Assembly (NCBI GenBank): GCA_023238725.1 | Contig: CM041547.1 | Coordinates: forward strand, 24,091,126 to 24,155,125 | Direction of reading: 5' to 3' | Length of the DNA stretch: 64,000 nt | Source of the DNA: Scortum barcoo | Taxonomy: Eukaryota; Chordata; Actinopteri; Centrarchiformes; Terapontidae | Shown here: positions 11,257 to 24,200 of the stretch, in pieces | How the letters are laid out: the number at the start of each line of letters is the position of its first letter | Position numbering within the stretch: the first letter of the stretch is position 1 | Notes under the pieces: model-generated | Databases searched by the model: none | The model's input: only the letters and a program-made list of their open reading frames with translations | Told to the model about the DNA's origin: nothing | Position numbers and translations under genes: made by a program

Positions 11257-14200
11257 CATGCATGCGTGTTATAGTACCCCAGGTGTTGGACGCGATGAGT
11301 GACAGCACCACCAGCTCCACCACGGCCAATGACCTGGACCTCATCTACCTCAAAGGCATCATGGAGAGCCCTCTGGTGTGGTACACAAACACACACACTT
11401 GTAATCACATCAATTATTAAGACAGACTTGTGTGTGTGCATCTGTTTACGTGCACATACTTGTAAAGACGCATCCCTCTCATGTGTCTCCAAACGTGTGT
11501 GTTTGTATGTTAGGAGCAAGAGAGCCTGAAGGAGCCGCGTCTGTCACCAGTGAGGGAGAACAACGTGGAGCTCCTGCAGGAGATCCTCAAAGACCTGGAC
11601 CCCTTCACACACCGCTCTGACACTGCAGCTGAGCTCGCCAGAATACTCACACAGCCTCACTTCCAGGTGCAGTACACACACATACATGTAACAGTGACAA
11701 ATGTAGTGCGCTGCAAAATGTCTAAATCTTGGTCGTTTTGCTGAATCTGACAATGAAACGGGTTTTTGTTTGCACAACACAGAAATTCACAGCTCTTCAC
11801 ACACTAGTTAAACCAGTGTCATAGATGATGTTTTGTACTTCATGTCTGTCATTGAATTTTTTGTCTTTTTGGCTTGTCAGTCTCTACTGGAGACTCATGA
11901 CTCAGTGGCGTCACAGACATGTGACAGCCCACCCCCCAGCCCATGTGACTGTGTGGATCATGAGCCAGAGGACAGCCACAAACTCAACCTGCACCCGCCA
12001 ACGGACGCAGTCCGCATGGTGGGCATCCGCAAAGTGGCAGGAGAGCATCTGGTAGGTAACTTTAAAACATAAACACAGCTGGCACGGAAAGTTCTTTCCA
12101 TGCTTGTTTGCATGTATTCTGCTCCAAGCTCTCTTAATGAATGTTATAAGTGTTAATCACTGGTTCAAAGCTGCAGTGACAATATTAATATTATAATAAG
12201 AAAAAGTGAGCCTCAGTTCATCTTTCCTGGATGTTGTGAATGATGTTTAGTAAAACAGTAGACAGGAATAGATCATGTGTACTTTGCCTTGACTTTGGTT
12301 TTGATTGATTACTGATGACAGACGCAGTAAGCCTACATTTGTGTTTTAGGGTGTGACATTTAAGGTGGAGGGTGGTGAGCTCATTATAGCCCGCATTCTC
12401 CATGGAGGGATGATAGACCAACAAGGACTGCTGCACGTTGGAGACATCATCAAAGAGGTACGATAAACCAAGTGACACTAGGTAAGAATGAGCTTTATTT
12501 ACCCCTCCATTCTTTTCATTAGTAAAACACTAACTGTACTAGAGAATGCAATTTCTGAAGAGATTGCGGTGTGAATGCTGACCGCTGAAAGGCTGACACT
12601 AAACTGGAAAGCTGAAGTTGAATGAAGCCTGAAATGTATGAAGTATGTGGAATATTTTAAGACATACTGAATGAAAGGCTTGACTCTAAACTGGATAGCT
12701 GAATAAAATGTTGAATAAGTCCTGAAATGTCTGAAATAATTAATATTTGACGGTTTTTGAATTTTTATGAAGAAATATATGAAATACGTGGAATATCTGA
12801 AATTGTGTTGAATAAAAGGCTCACGCCAAACTGGATAGCTGGGCCATAAAGTTAAATAGCACTTACAGTTTTTGAAGGATGTGGAATACTTGAAGGTTTT
12901 TTAATTTTTATGAAGCAATAGAATAGTATGAATAAATGGAAGAGAGTGAAAGTTTAACTGATATGAACAGGATTCAAAAGTTGAATAACACTTAAAGTAT
13001 TAAAGGCATTTCATGGTTTGAATGGAATTTTAAACCTTACAAACACACCACTGTCCAAATGTTGACACCGTGGAACATCCCAAAGACAGAAAACAGGAAA
13101 ATCCAGGGAGAGACCACATGTAGTGGGTCATAAGTATGATGGAGATGGATTATTTTTGTATCACTCTATACACTGTTATTATGGGAAACTCTACTTTAAG
13201 TTTGTTGGTTCAGTCCCTTAGAGGTAGATCAGACATGCAATGTTGCAATATATGTATTTTCAGTTTAACAACTTTTATTACAATTGTATCAGTATAGATA
13301 GTATAGATACACGCACACAAAGATACAAAAATAACAAAAAAAGAAATAAAACAAAAATAACAAACCAACAAGAAAGTAATGATGATTCAACTGTGGGGAC
13401 TTTGCATCCATGCAGTACATATTGCATGGATGGATACTGCATGAAGGCCCCTACAGTTAAAATAATGAACAAAACTAAATAAAAAGAAAAAGATAGCTAG
13501 ATTCAGGTATCTGCAGGGTATTAAAAACAGATGACCTGATCTTATTTGCATCACAGCCTTAGACCCAATAAGCATGTTAGGAAAAACTCCTCAAAACCCC
13601 TTATTAATGGTGTTACGTCCCCTAGGGGAGTTTGGATAGCCACAGTTCAACAAAGAAAACAGAGAGTCAGAGCAGTGGACAGTGCAAAACTTATTTAATT
13701 TTAATTGCACCTAATTCAGAGAGGGTTTACAACAATGTGGGGGAGGATGAGTCAGATGAGGTTGTGCCAAATAAATGAAACCAATAAAACAAAACCAGGC
13801 CTGACTACCCCCCTAACTCTGAAAAGCAAATTCAAACAAAAGGGCTAACTAGTTTCTCTAAAAAAGTGATTTAACCAAAACCAAGTACAGGGGGTGGCAA
13901 CAACCGCTAACCTGGTGTGTCTAACAAAGGAAACTAACCGTGTGAAATAATGTATAGGGTACCCCAACTCACCTACTGATCTCAACCTCCCTCCACATAC
14001 CTCTTTTTAACAAACGTTAAATCAAAGTTCTCCATCTTGGCATGCAGGCAGCAAGGAGAAAAGAAGAGAGAAATCCTCTGTGAGCCTGGTCCTTTTATTA
14101 TAGGGTCCTGGAGAAGGCAGCCAGTCGCAGGTGATCTCTAATCACGTAGGCGGCACCTAGAGAGCTTACAGGGGAGGTAGAGAAAAACCAGGAGAGAGAG

Positions 14201-17200
14201 AAGGAAAACCAGGAGAGAGAACAGAAACTCAAACACTCCAGCCTGGCATGTAACAAATGGGAAAAAGGAAGAAACCTTTAGGTAGGTCGAGTCTTAGAGG
14301 GATCCCAGGACGACTGTGCATGCAGAAATGAAACAGACTGCACCTTTATAGTTATTTCCTGCCTTAATATAAACATGCCACTCAATCATGTATTTCACAC
14401 ACACACTGGCAGATGATGGTGGAACTGTCCATCAGGAGCAATTTGGGGTTCACTGTCTTGCTCAAGGACACTTTGACACATGGACATAGTGCATCAAAAC
14501 ATGGATATTCATAATGGTGTCATGAAGTGTATGAGACAAAGACAAACATTGTCCCCTATAACAGTAGTTTCTCTCGACTGTCCCTATTTACATGAAACAA
14601 CAGAAAGGAGTGTCTGACAGTCTACATAGTGCAGATGTGACAGTGGTTAGTTGGTGGGTGAGTGAGTGGCAGCTTAGCATGTTCAGTTGATCCTTCAGGA
14701 ATGACTGGTTCTGTGATACTTGGCAGATGAAACAGCAGGAAGTAGGCTAATGCAGAATTTCCTGTAAAAGACATTCATGACAGATGTCATAAGAGGGCAA
14801 AGACAAACATGAAGCAGTTAATCTCTCTAATTTAACAGTTAACAAACACTGGCTCTATTCACAGTAACCGATAGGATACTTACAGATTGTCATGAGTCAT
14901 GGAGATGCACTGCCTTTGATTTCTGCTCGCTGTTCCTTGGTCCATGTGGATCTGCTTCTGTGATGAGTGGACAGGAAAGAAAACTGTAACACCAATGATG
15001 CAGATGGCCAACACACACTGACGACAGTGAAACAGTTACGTACCAGGCACAGGTCCAGAGATTTGCATGGTGTAGTCGTTGTCTCCCAGGATTTGGCTTT
15101 GCACAGTGAAGTGCTGCTGCAGTCTTCCTTCATGGCATTCATGGAGGGCACTAGTGAACAAACAAAAATGTTTTGAAAGATGTCATATCATAATCATTAA
15201 CCAGTGATGGATATGGTCAGAATGTATCACTAAAACCTCAGCACAGCATTCAAAGGCTGACAGAAAACAAACATACCAGGCACGGATACAGGTTATGTAA
15301 AGATGAAGCGAAGCCTCCTGGTGTGCCATCTCCATTTCCCAGGTGTGTGAATCTTTTAGGCGAGCAGTGAAGTGTTGCTGGACTTCTTATCTCCTCATGG
15401 GCTGAGAAGTCATGCCGGTAACGTTGTGTGTTGCCTGTAAAGCACTAATGCACACACATAAAAAAGAAATAGCTCATACATGGGGCAGACAGATCCAAAT
15501 ACAGGGGCAATGACTGCTTCTTCTACCAGTTAAAATGATCAGAGACAATAATTATCAAATGTGCATTTGCCATGAAGTGTTTTATTTACTTACCACGGCC
15601 TTGGGTGCAGCTCAATGTGTGTTTTTCTCCTGTTATTATAAAGTTTTTTGTAAATTTGTTGCCACCTTTTGCATCATGTTTTGAAGTAACTGTAAAATAA
15701 GCCGTTATCAATGTTTTTTTTCATGTGGGATCGTCCCTCCATCACACCCTCCCTCCCAGCCTCTGAAAGGCTGGAGCAGCCAGGGCAGGTGTTACAGCCT
15801 GGCTGCAAAGGACGACCCCCCACATGTCAGAATTTTAGATAAAGTTTTACGAAAGTTACATATTGTGGAATTGATTTGCTAATGTCCAACTTACTAATTC
15901 TTACTGTCATAAATGCAATGATTTAGTAACGTTCCATTTTTAACAAGTTTACAATGGTTATGTTTGAAGGTTACATTATTTACTATATTTATTTAATTAT
16001 ATTCACAATATATCAGAAGGTAATACGCAGTACACGGGATTGTGATAACTGTAGTAGGTTTGCAGCACACCAGAATGAAGACAGCACTGTGGTTGAGACA
16101 TTGAAACATTTCTGTTGCGTTTAAACATGTAGCCATCTAAATGGAGACTTTCAGAAACAAAGGATCCTTGCAGGTGAGTTTCTGTTAGACATGACATCTG
16201 CGAGATGCAGTTCATGGTGACTCTTGATGTCAGCAATATGAGATGGCAGTCCCTCTGTGTAATGATGGACCACGGTCAAAGTGTCTGGCCTGTTTATCGC
16301 TGCTGAGACATGAAGTAAGGACATTACATGTTCTAACAAAGCCTGTGTCATGTCAGCAAGAGCTGCATTAATTTCAGGGTTGGCATAAGTTTTTTGCTCA
16401 CCCATGTCAAGAATGTGTAGTCCACTGAGATAGGTTACTCTGCTGAGAGCTACATAGGCCATGCCAGGTTCAAATATGTGTTTGAGTGATACTACTGCTG
16501 AGGAGGTTGTCATTCTTTGAACCTTGTGTGTTGTACATGCAATTGCAAGCTTTACAGGAAATTGTCTGCGCACCACTCCCTTTTGTTTAAGATTCTCCTC
16601 GCCTCTGTCAGTGTAGACAACATTATCAGCTGTGCCTACATTATTATGTCTGTTTGCTGCATTTTCATTGAGGAGCTCTAGACCGAGTTTACTGACGTGT
16701 TGAGCGTCATCACTTTCACTGGTCACTATTTTTGCAATTCGCGCAAAGGTTCCGTTGCACAGTCCAGATTGCACGTTAATGTTTCTGGTAATCATGACAC
16801 GAGCACCTATGGCAACATTTATTGAGTCAGGTAACTCTTTTTTGGTCCCTTTGAAAGGTTCAGCTTGTCTCGCCATTCTACCGGTTTTGAGATCTTTTTT
16901 ATAGTCGTCTGCATCTATTTTTATGATGTCAGAGTGAAACAACTGTAATGATGCAGAGTTGTGTGCATCGACCTGCTTATTTGTAGAATAAACATGCAGT
17001 ACATCTTTTGGACAGTGTTTCTGTTTAGTCATCGCCTGTGAATGCAAAGCTCTGTCTTCCTCTGACAATGCATCAGATTTTTCTTTGACACAGATTCAGT
17101 TCAGTATCTCAGCAAAAGGGACATCATCTTTTTGATCTCAGTCAGTGTGATCATCTGAAAATTGTCACGCCAGAGGTCAATCTGATTCAGCTCATATACA

Positions 17201-19241
17201 CATAAAAGTTTACACTGTCTAACTGGTGGTAGCTGATAGAAATCTCCAACAGCGAGAACTGACATTCCACCAAAAGGTCTCCTTATTCCATTTCAATCTC
17301 GCATTTACATACGCAAAGAGAGACTTTGAGACATGGACACTTCGTTAATTATTAATATTTCAGCGTTTGAAAGCTCCGCCCTGACTTCATCTAGTTTATT
17401 GCCAAAGCCTTGGAATGGAGGCTTCAGACTTCTTGGCAGCTTGAGGAGACAATGCAGAGTTGTACCTGAAATGTTAAATGCAGCAGTGCCAGTAAAAGCA
17501 GTTAACAGAACTGTAAGTTTAGAAATATCTGCTTCCTCTGCATTTCATGGAAGTCTGCACAGTATTTTGGATGCCTCTGCTTGGATGCATTTGATAAGGT
17601 GAGATTTGCCTGTTCCAGCACCACCATTAATGTAAAAGAAGAACGGTTCTGGATTTAAGCCACAGACACGCTTTAAACACCAGTCTCTGATGGTGTAGAA
17701 GACAGATGCTTGTTTTTAGTTCAAGTTCTGATACATTTGGCGTAACAGTGTGGGATCTATGTTAGGGGCCTCTCTCGCAATTTCTGAATTTGTTTCTTAC
17801 CTGAGATTAAAATCTGGTATGTTCTCTTGTATGCTATCATTTTCGTTTTCTATTGCCTCAAGTTCTTCAATACACTCTAACCTTTCTAATTCACTCTCAG
17901 GAGCGAGGTTACGTCATTCGTTTCTTATACCACCGTTTTGTTCGTACTCTTCAACGGCACTTTAAATGTCTTCCCTGTGTTTCTCATATTTCTCTCTGTT
18001 TTGCTTGACTATTTGAAGCACAGGCTCAGGGTGCTCTGAAACTGGGAGCTGAATGCCTTCATAGTCATGGAAGGACTTGTAAGTTGGGAAGTTACTGGAT
18101 TTCAGCTGATTCTCTGAGCGATAAGGAAGGTAAAGCTTCAGCAAAGTGCTGTAAAATTCCTCAGGATTCTTATCCTGTGAGAATCTGCGATATTTAATGA
18201 CAGCAAGTTTATCATTTGTTCTCTTCTTGACGTATTCCATGTTATTCAGGAGTGGAAAGACATTTTTACCATTTGCCTGTTTTCCATAAACAATTCTACA
18301 GGTGGCAGCAAAATCGGCCAAGCACATTGCCTCAAAATTTGGCGTTTCAGGTCTGGATTTGTACTTATCGGGTAACCAAACATCATCCAAACATTAACAG
18401 AGTCTGGTGTTCTGTTCTCTAGGAACGAAAGCGCGTTGTCATCTGTCTGTACAAATACAACGCTGCATGTACACTGTTTCATATGCAGGCCGCAAGCACG
18501 AGCCACACACTCTTGAGCACTGACCTCTATTTTCTTGAAGTATGCCTGCATAATTTGTTTTCATTTCATGATTTTCATTGACATTTTCATGATGCAAATT
18601 ATCTATCAGTGTTTTGAGGCATTCACTTAAACCATGTTGGCCTTGCTGATGTAGCTGCTTATATAGGCAATACAGGAGTAAGCATTAAGAATGAACTGTA
18701 TATCCATATTGCCGTCCCTGGCATCAAGGAGGTAAGGATTGTAGCTATTTACCCAGCAGTCTTTTGGGTCACGCTTCAGGATCACTTCACTGGATTTGGC
18801 TGTCATTTGCATACACTGTTTGTATTCATCAACAGTGAGCTCACTCCGAGCCAGAATGTGCTCTAAACTCAGGGAGGCAATTTCAGGTTGATTAAGCAAC
18901 CGGTTCAGTGTTTTGTCATTGCTGCTATGCCTTTTTCTGGATCATCACTCTCTCCGGGTCTTAATATCATGGTCTTTGGTGCAGGTTTTTTGGGAAATCC
19001 GAAACGACAATTAGAGCCGAGATATTTAACGCATGTCCTGGAATGGTTTTTGCTATGCATCTGAACTTCGGTCACTTTTTTGTACAGTTCTGGTTGTTTG
19101 TTTGGGTCAGGCAGCTCAGCCGTGATGTATCTCGAGACAAAATCACACACCTTCAGATCAGAGTCTTGTTCAAACACAGGTGCACCTTCCACCCATATCA
19201 GACAGTGAATGTGTGGGCATGGTTGTCACGGGGTTGCTATA

Positions 19242-19284
<43 letters not shown>

Positions 19285-21224
19285 GATGGCACTTCAATGC
19301 GAGCTGTGGCAAGAAGGTTTGCTGTGTTTGTCAGCGTCAGCGTAGTGTCCAGAGCATGGAGGCGCTACCAAGAGACAGGCCAGTACATCAGGAGACGTGG
19401 AGGAGGCCATAGGAGGGCAACAACCCAGCAGCAGGACCGCTACCTCCGCCTTTGTGCAAGGAGGAACAGGAGGAGCACTGCCAGAGCCCTGCAAAATGAC
19501 CTCCAGCAGGCCACAAATGTGCATGTGTCTGCTCAAACGGTCAGAAACAGACTCCATGATGAGGGTGGTATGAGGGCCCTGACGTCCACAGGTGGGGGTT
19601 GTGCTTACAGCCGTCCATGTGCTCACCAGAGGTAGCCTGACTGCCATTAGGTACTGAGATGAGATCCTCAGACCCCTTGTGAGACCATATGCTGGTGCAG
19701 TTGGCCCTGGGTTCCTCCTAATGCAAGACTATGCTAGACCTCATGTGGTTGGAGTGTGTCAGCAGTTCCTGCAAGACGAAGGCATTGATGCTATGGACTG
19801 GCCCGCCCGTTCCCCAGACCTGAATCCAACTGAGCACATCTGGGACATCATGTCTCGCTCCATCCACCAACGCCACGTTGCACCACAGACTGTCCAGGAG
19901 TTGGCGGATATGTGTGTGTGCGTATGTATATGTATGCATATATACATGTACAGTCCTTGATAATTTGACCAGTGATACTTGGTCAAATTAGCCAGCATTA
20001 GGCTTTCAACTTTCTAAATGTATTTAAATTCTGCACACGTAATTGCCATTGGAGAATGAATTCAAACAAAAAAATCCTTTGCAAATTTGCGAGGCCTTAA
20101 TTGTAGAAAAACAGTTGTATTTGCCTTATGTGGGTTAAAAGTGGCTACCCACAAGCACTTTGATTAGCTAGAGAGAAACAGTAAAAATTTCTTAGACTGG
20201 CAGAAAAAACGTTAAACTGTTTTTTGTCAGTTAATACAGCTAAAGTTAGCATTAGAAAAAAAAAAAAAAAAAACGGCCGTTGAGATCATTGCTAAAATAA
20301 GTGATCAATTAAAGAATAGAAATGCTGCATAAAAGTATTTCTTGTAATGTGTAAAGTTCGTATTAGTTATCACTAGTGTCCTGTTAATTTAAACCACTCT
20401 GACTGTGTTTTGTATGTTTAAAGAGTTAGCAGTAGGAGGAGACGACATATAATATATCCTTATAATTTGCATGATTTATATTACTTCCAGTTTTGTTTAC
20501 AACATATCATACATAAGTGTGCAACAATTTTTTATATTTTAAAGGTCGACCCTGACTCAAGAGATGTGATATATATATATATTTATTACATAAATATATG
20601 TAAAATGTTGTTTAACTAAAGCATTGTTTAATCTGGTTGTCTGGTCATGGCTGTAACAGTTTGTGTGAGCACCGGGCCTGTCATGCACTCATGAGCTCAT
20701 CTCAATCAGAACAAAAGATGTGAAATATTTGAAAGTTATCCAGTTTTTATGGCTAACAATAAAGCTGGCTAGTAAAGTTGAAAAATGTTGAATATTTGAT
20801 GGTTTTTGAATTCTTATGATGAAATATATGAATGATGTGAAATATCTGAAGATTTGTTGAATGAAAGGCTTACCGCTAAACTGGATAGCTGAGTAATGAA
20901 GTTGAATGATGCCTGAAATGTATGAAGGATGTGGAATATTTGAACATTTTTTAATTTTTATGAATAAGCAGATGAAGAAGTATGAATTGATGGAGAAATG
21001 CGAAAGACTGTAAATGACATGAATGGGATTCAAAAGTTGAATAATACATATAACACTACATTATAAAGGTCTTGTTTAAAATTCTTTGAATTGACTTTGA
21101 AAATGCTTGACAAAGTGCAAGGGTGTCTGTGTCAAAGAGCTCGTATTAGTTTGTAAGTATATCTAAAACCTTATTGAATAATAAGCCATTCTTTAATCTG
21201 ATGCTCTGGTCATGATGGTAAAAG

Positions 21225-21262
<38 letters not shown>

Positions 21263-24200
21263 TGCTGGGATTTCCTCTTGTAAATGAACACATAAACTGC
21301 ACTAATGAGCTCATCTCAATCAGCTGTGTGTGAAAACCTTCAGTCACTGGTTGCCGTGGTGACTGCATGCACTCTTGCCTCTGACAGTTGAATTGACACA
21401 TTCAGCTGAGGCGCCTGCCGAAATGATGATACCATCAGAGAGCCAAGAGTCTCATGAACACAGTGAAGATTTTATGTGTGTGGGGCTAAAACTGTGGTCA
21501 TGAGAGCAGTTTGAAAAAGTGGTACTGTTCAACTTCTCAGGTCTGATTTATAATGGGAGTGGATGGGGCAGTTGGTTGGTGCTCCTCTGGCTTGGAGGGG
21601 TCTGAAGCCAAGTTTGCTTAGTCTGACACATGTCTGCGATCAGCACAAAGCTTCCTGTAAAATGGTGTATGGTGTAAAAAGATCTATGTAGAGTAAACCT
21701 TGTGGGAATGAGAGCGAGTTGAAGAGAGACTTTTCACAAGATTTTCACAGCTCCTCTCCACTCTAGCTGATGATGTCACCCACTCTAGCTTTGAAGATTT
21801 TGGCAAAATTTGACCTCAAACAAAGTTGAATATTTTGAAAAGTTTGAATGGGATTTGAAAAGTTGAATGATATCCTGAATCCCTGAAAGATGTGGAACAC
21901 TTTGATGTTTGAATGAACGTAATAGCTGAAAGTATGAATGAATGGTGAAGACCTGAAAAAGTGTGAAAATGTGAAAATTTTAAAGATTCTGTCTATTCAT
22001 TTGACTGGGAAAATTTCCTGGGAAACCTGGAATATTTTGGAAAGTTTGAATGTTAGGAATGAGATGTCCTAATTGAGCTGAACGTTTTGTTTTGAATGGT
22101 GTTTCTACGATGAAAAATGTGGAAGGAGTTAGGTGTCAAAAAAGTGGGCGGAATAATAAAAATAAAGAATTTGTCCGTAGAAGAACATAGGTGCTTTCAG
22201 CATTCACACCAATAAAGTGGTTCTTAAAGCAATAGTTTGTTTTGTGGGGAAAAAGGGCTTATTCATGTTTCACATGAGGAGATCATTACCACTCTAATGT
22301 CTAAATATGCAGGAAGCACAAAAACACTGCAAACAGCCTTTTAATGTCTTTTACCAAGCTCTTGTGACATTTGCAAACTCTGTGGGAAGCTGTCAACTTC
22401 CACTGCTGAAAACATTGTTTTTCATGTGTCAGTTCAGAAACTTCCTTTTGTCCAATGTGTTGGCAGGTGAATGGACGAGAGGTGGGCCAGGACCCCAGGG
22501 TGCTGCAGGAGGAGCTGCAAGCAGCCAGTGGAAGTGTGGTTCTGAAGATACTGCCCAGCTACCATGAAGCCATACCTCCAAGACAGGTGACAGATAAAAA
22601 CAACACACACAGCGTCGACACATGTGGTCATACTAGCAGTGAAGTGTTGCTGGTTGCTGCATATTATAAAATGTCCAGAAATAATATGAAGTAAATACCA
22701 TACATTGTTAAATGCATCATTTTCTGTATGAATACACAAACACAGACAAGAGAGCATATTGAGATAAAAACCTGTGTCTGTATCTGTGTTTCTCAAGGTC
22801 TTCTTCAAGTGTCACTATGACTACGACCCAGCCAACGACAACCTGATTCCTTGTAAGGAGGCGGGCTTAAGGTTTGAGACAGGAGACATCCTGCAGATAG
22901 TCAACCAGGATGATGTCAACTGGTGGCAGGTGGAGTACAATAACAGCATGTGTACATGTCGGCATGTTTGCATACATTTTTTCTTATTTTTACTTTATTT
23001 TGTGTTCATCAAACAGAAAGTCACATGATAACCACATTATTTTTTGTCATGAATGGATATATTCTGTGTGTGTGTGTGTGTGTTTTATACAGGCCCGTCA
23101 TGTGGAGGGGGGTAGTGCAGGGCTGATCCCCAGTCAGATGTTGGAGGAGAAGAGGAAAGCATTTGTCAAGAGAGATGTGGAACTGGCACCTGCAGGTAAC
23201 TGGAAAGAAGGACTAATGAGAACAAACAAAAGATGATAAGAAAAGAAGATAATGAAAGAAAAGAAGATAATGAAAGAAAATGATTAATGAGGAAAATAAA
23301 AACATAACTAAGTTCATTTCAGTGTATAATGATGATGATAAATCTTTTTAATTCTTGATTTCATGCATGAGCCATACACGAAGACTCCTTTGTAACTTTA
23401 AGTGGCATTTCGGGCAAACACACTTAATTTGAGAATTGAAGGTGTTGCCTTTGTCTTTAGTAACTGTCTGTAATCTGTTACTGTAACACCAATGGTTCCT
23501 TCTGAACCATTGTTCCCATCTACAGTCCTCAGTTGCTTTACACAGCCATCTGGTGGTGAAATGCTAAGTCTGCAATAATAAAGAGCTAAAAAAACATCAG
23601 CTTTTTAAAATTACCTAGATACCAAATGCTGATGTCAGAAGTCATAGACTTGTAATGTGCATGAAATGTGTATTTATGTTTATTATGTATCTTATATACT
23701 GTGCATGCTGCTGCATGCATGTTTTAGTTAGTGTCCAATTATACAGCACAGTGCTGTCTTATTAAATCTGTATTTCTATTAATATTGCTAATTTCACTAT
23801 TGTATTGTACTATGCTTCAGTGTTGTGTTTTATTGTGTTTTAAATAGTAGCTGACAATGTAGTTTAACTCTGGTGCCTTTACAGCTCTGTTTATTAATGT
23901 TCACACCAAGGTGGGAAATTTTTACAAATGTGAGCAACTATCAGACACTGACAGATAAATGTTCAAATTTACTCAACCACTCAACAGTAAATCAGTATTT
24001 TGAATCAATCAATCAGTTAAGAATCAAGAATCTTTATTGTCATCATGTTTTCACATAATGAAATTAAGATTGGTGACTTCCAGCTTTAAACATAAATATA
24101 TGTAAAAATATGTGATATGTACATAAATATCTAAAGATTTAAACTTGTAGCATCAATGTACAATGGGGGGGTGGGTCGATGGAATTTGGGGAAAACGTCC

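Larger units (their letters stand above)
15722..19232 (-). mobile_element. Decayed Helentron-type Helitron (Rep, helicase and endonuclease remains)
   Basis: Read on the minus strand, the interval carries in order a rolling-circle Rep segment, a linker region, a PIF1-family helicase and then an endonuclease-like tail. This is the order described for Helentrons. Stops and frameshifts interrupt it repeatedly. The right side (5' of the element) stops just upstream of the HUH motif, at a TA microsatellite and a Tc1 relic, so the Rep N-terminus is missing. The left boundary is uncertain, with the foldback at 15722-15826 as one candidate. It lies inside mpp2 intron 5, antisense to the host gene. Confidence 0.8.

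Noticed and set aside
14897..15176. Overlapping plus and minus frames of 69-84 codons left of the Helentron relic
   Set aside because: They might belong to the element's 3' region, but no domain could be recognised on either strand.
20689..21033. 114-codon minus-strand frame
   Set aside because: It lies wholly in the internally repetitive dispersed element. The Phe/Ile/Ser-rich peptide reflects repeat composition.
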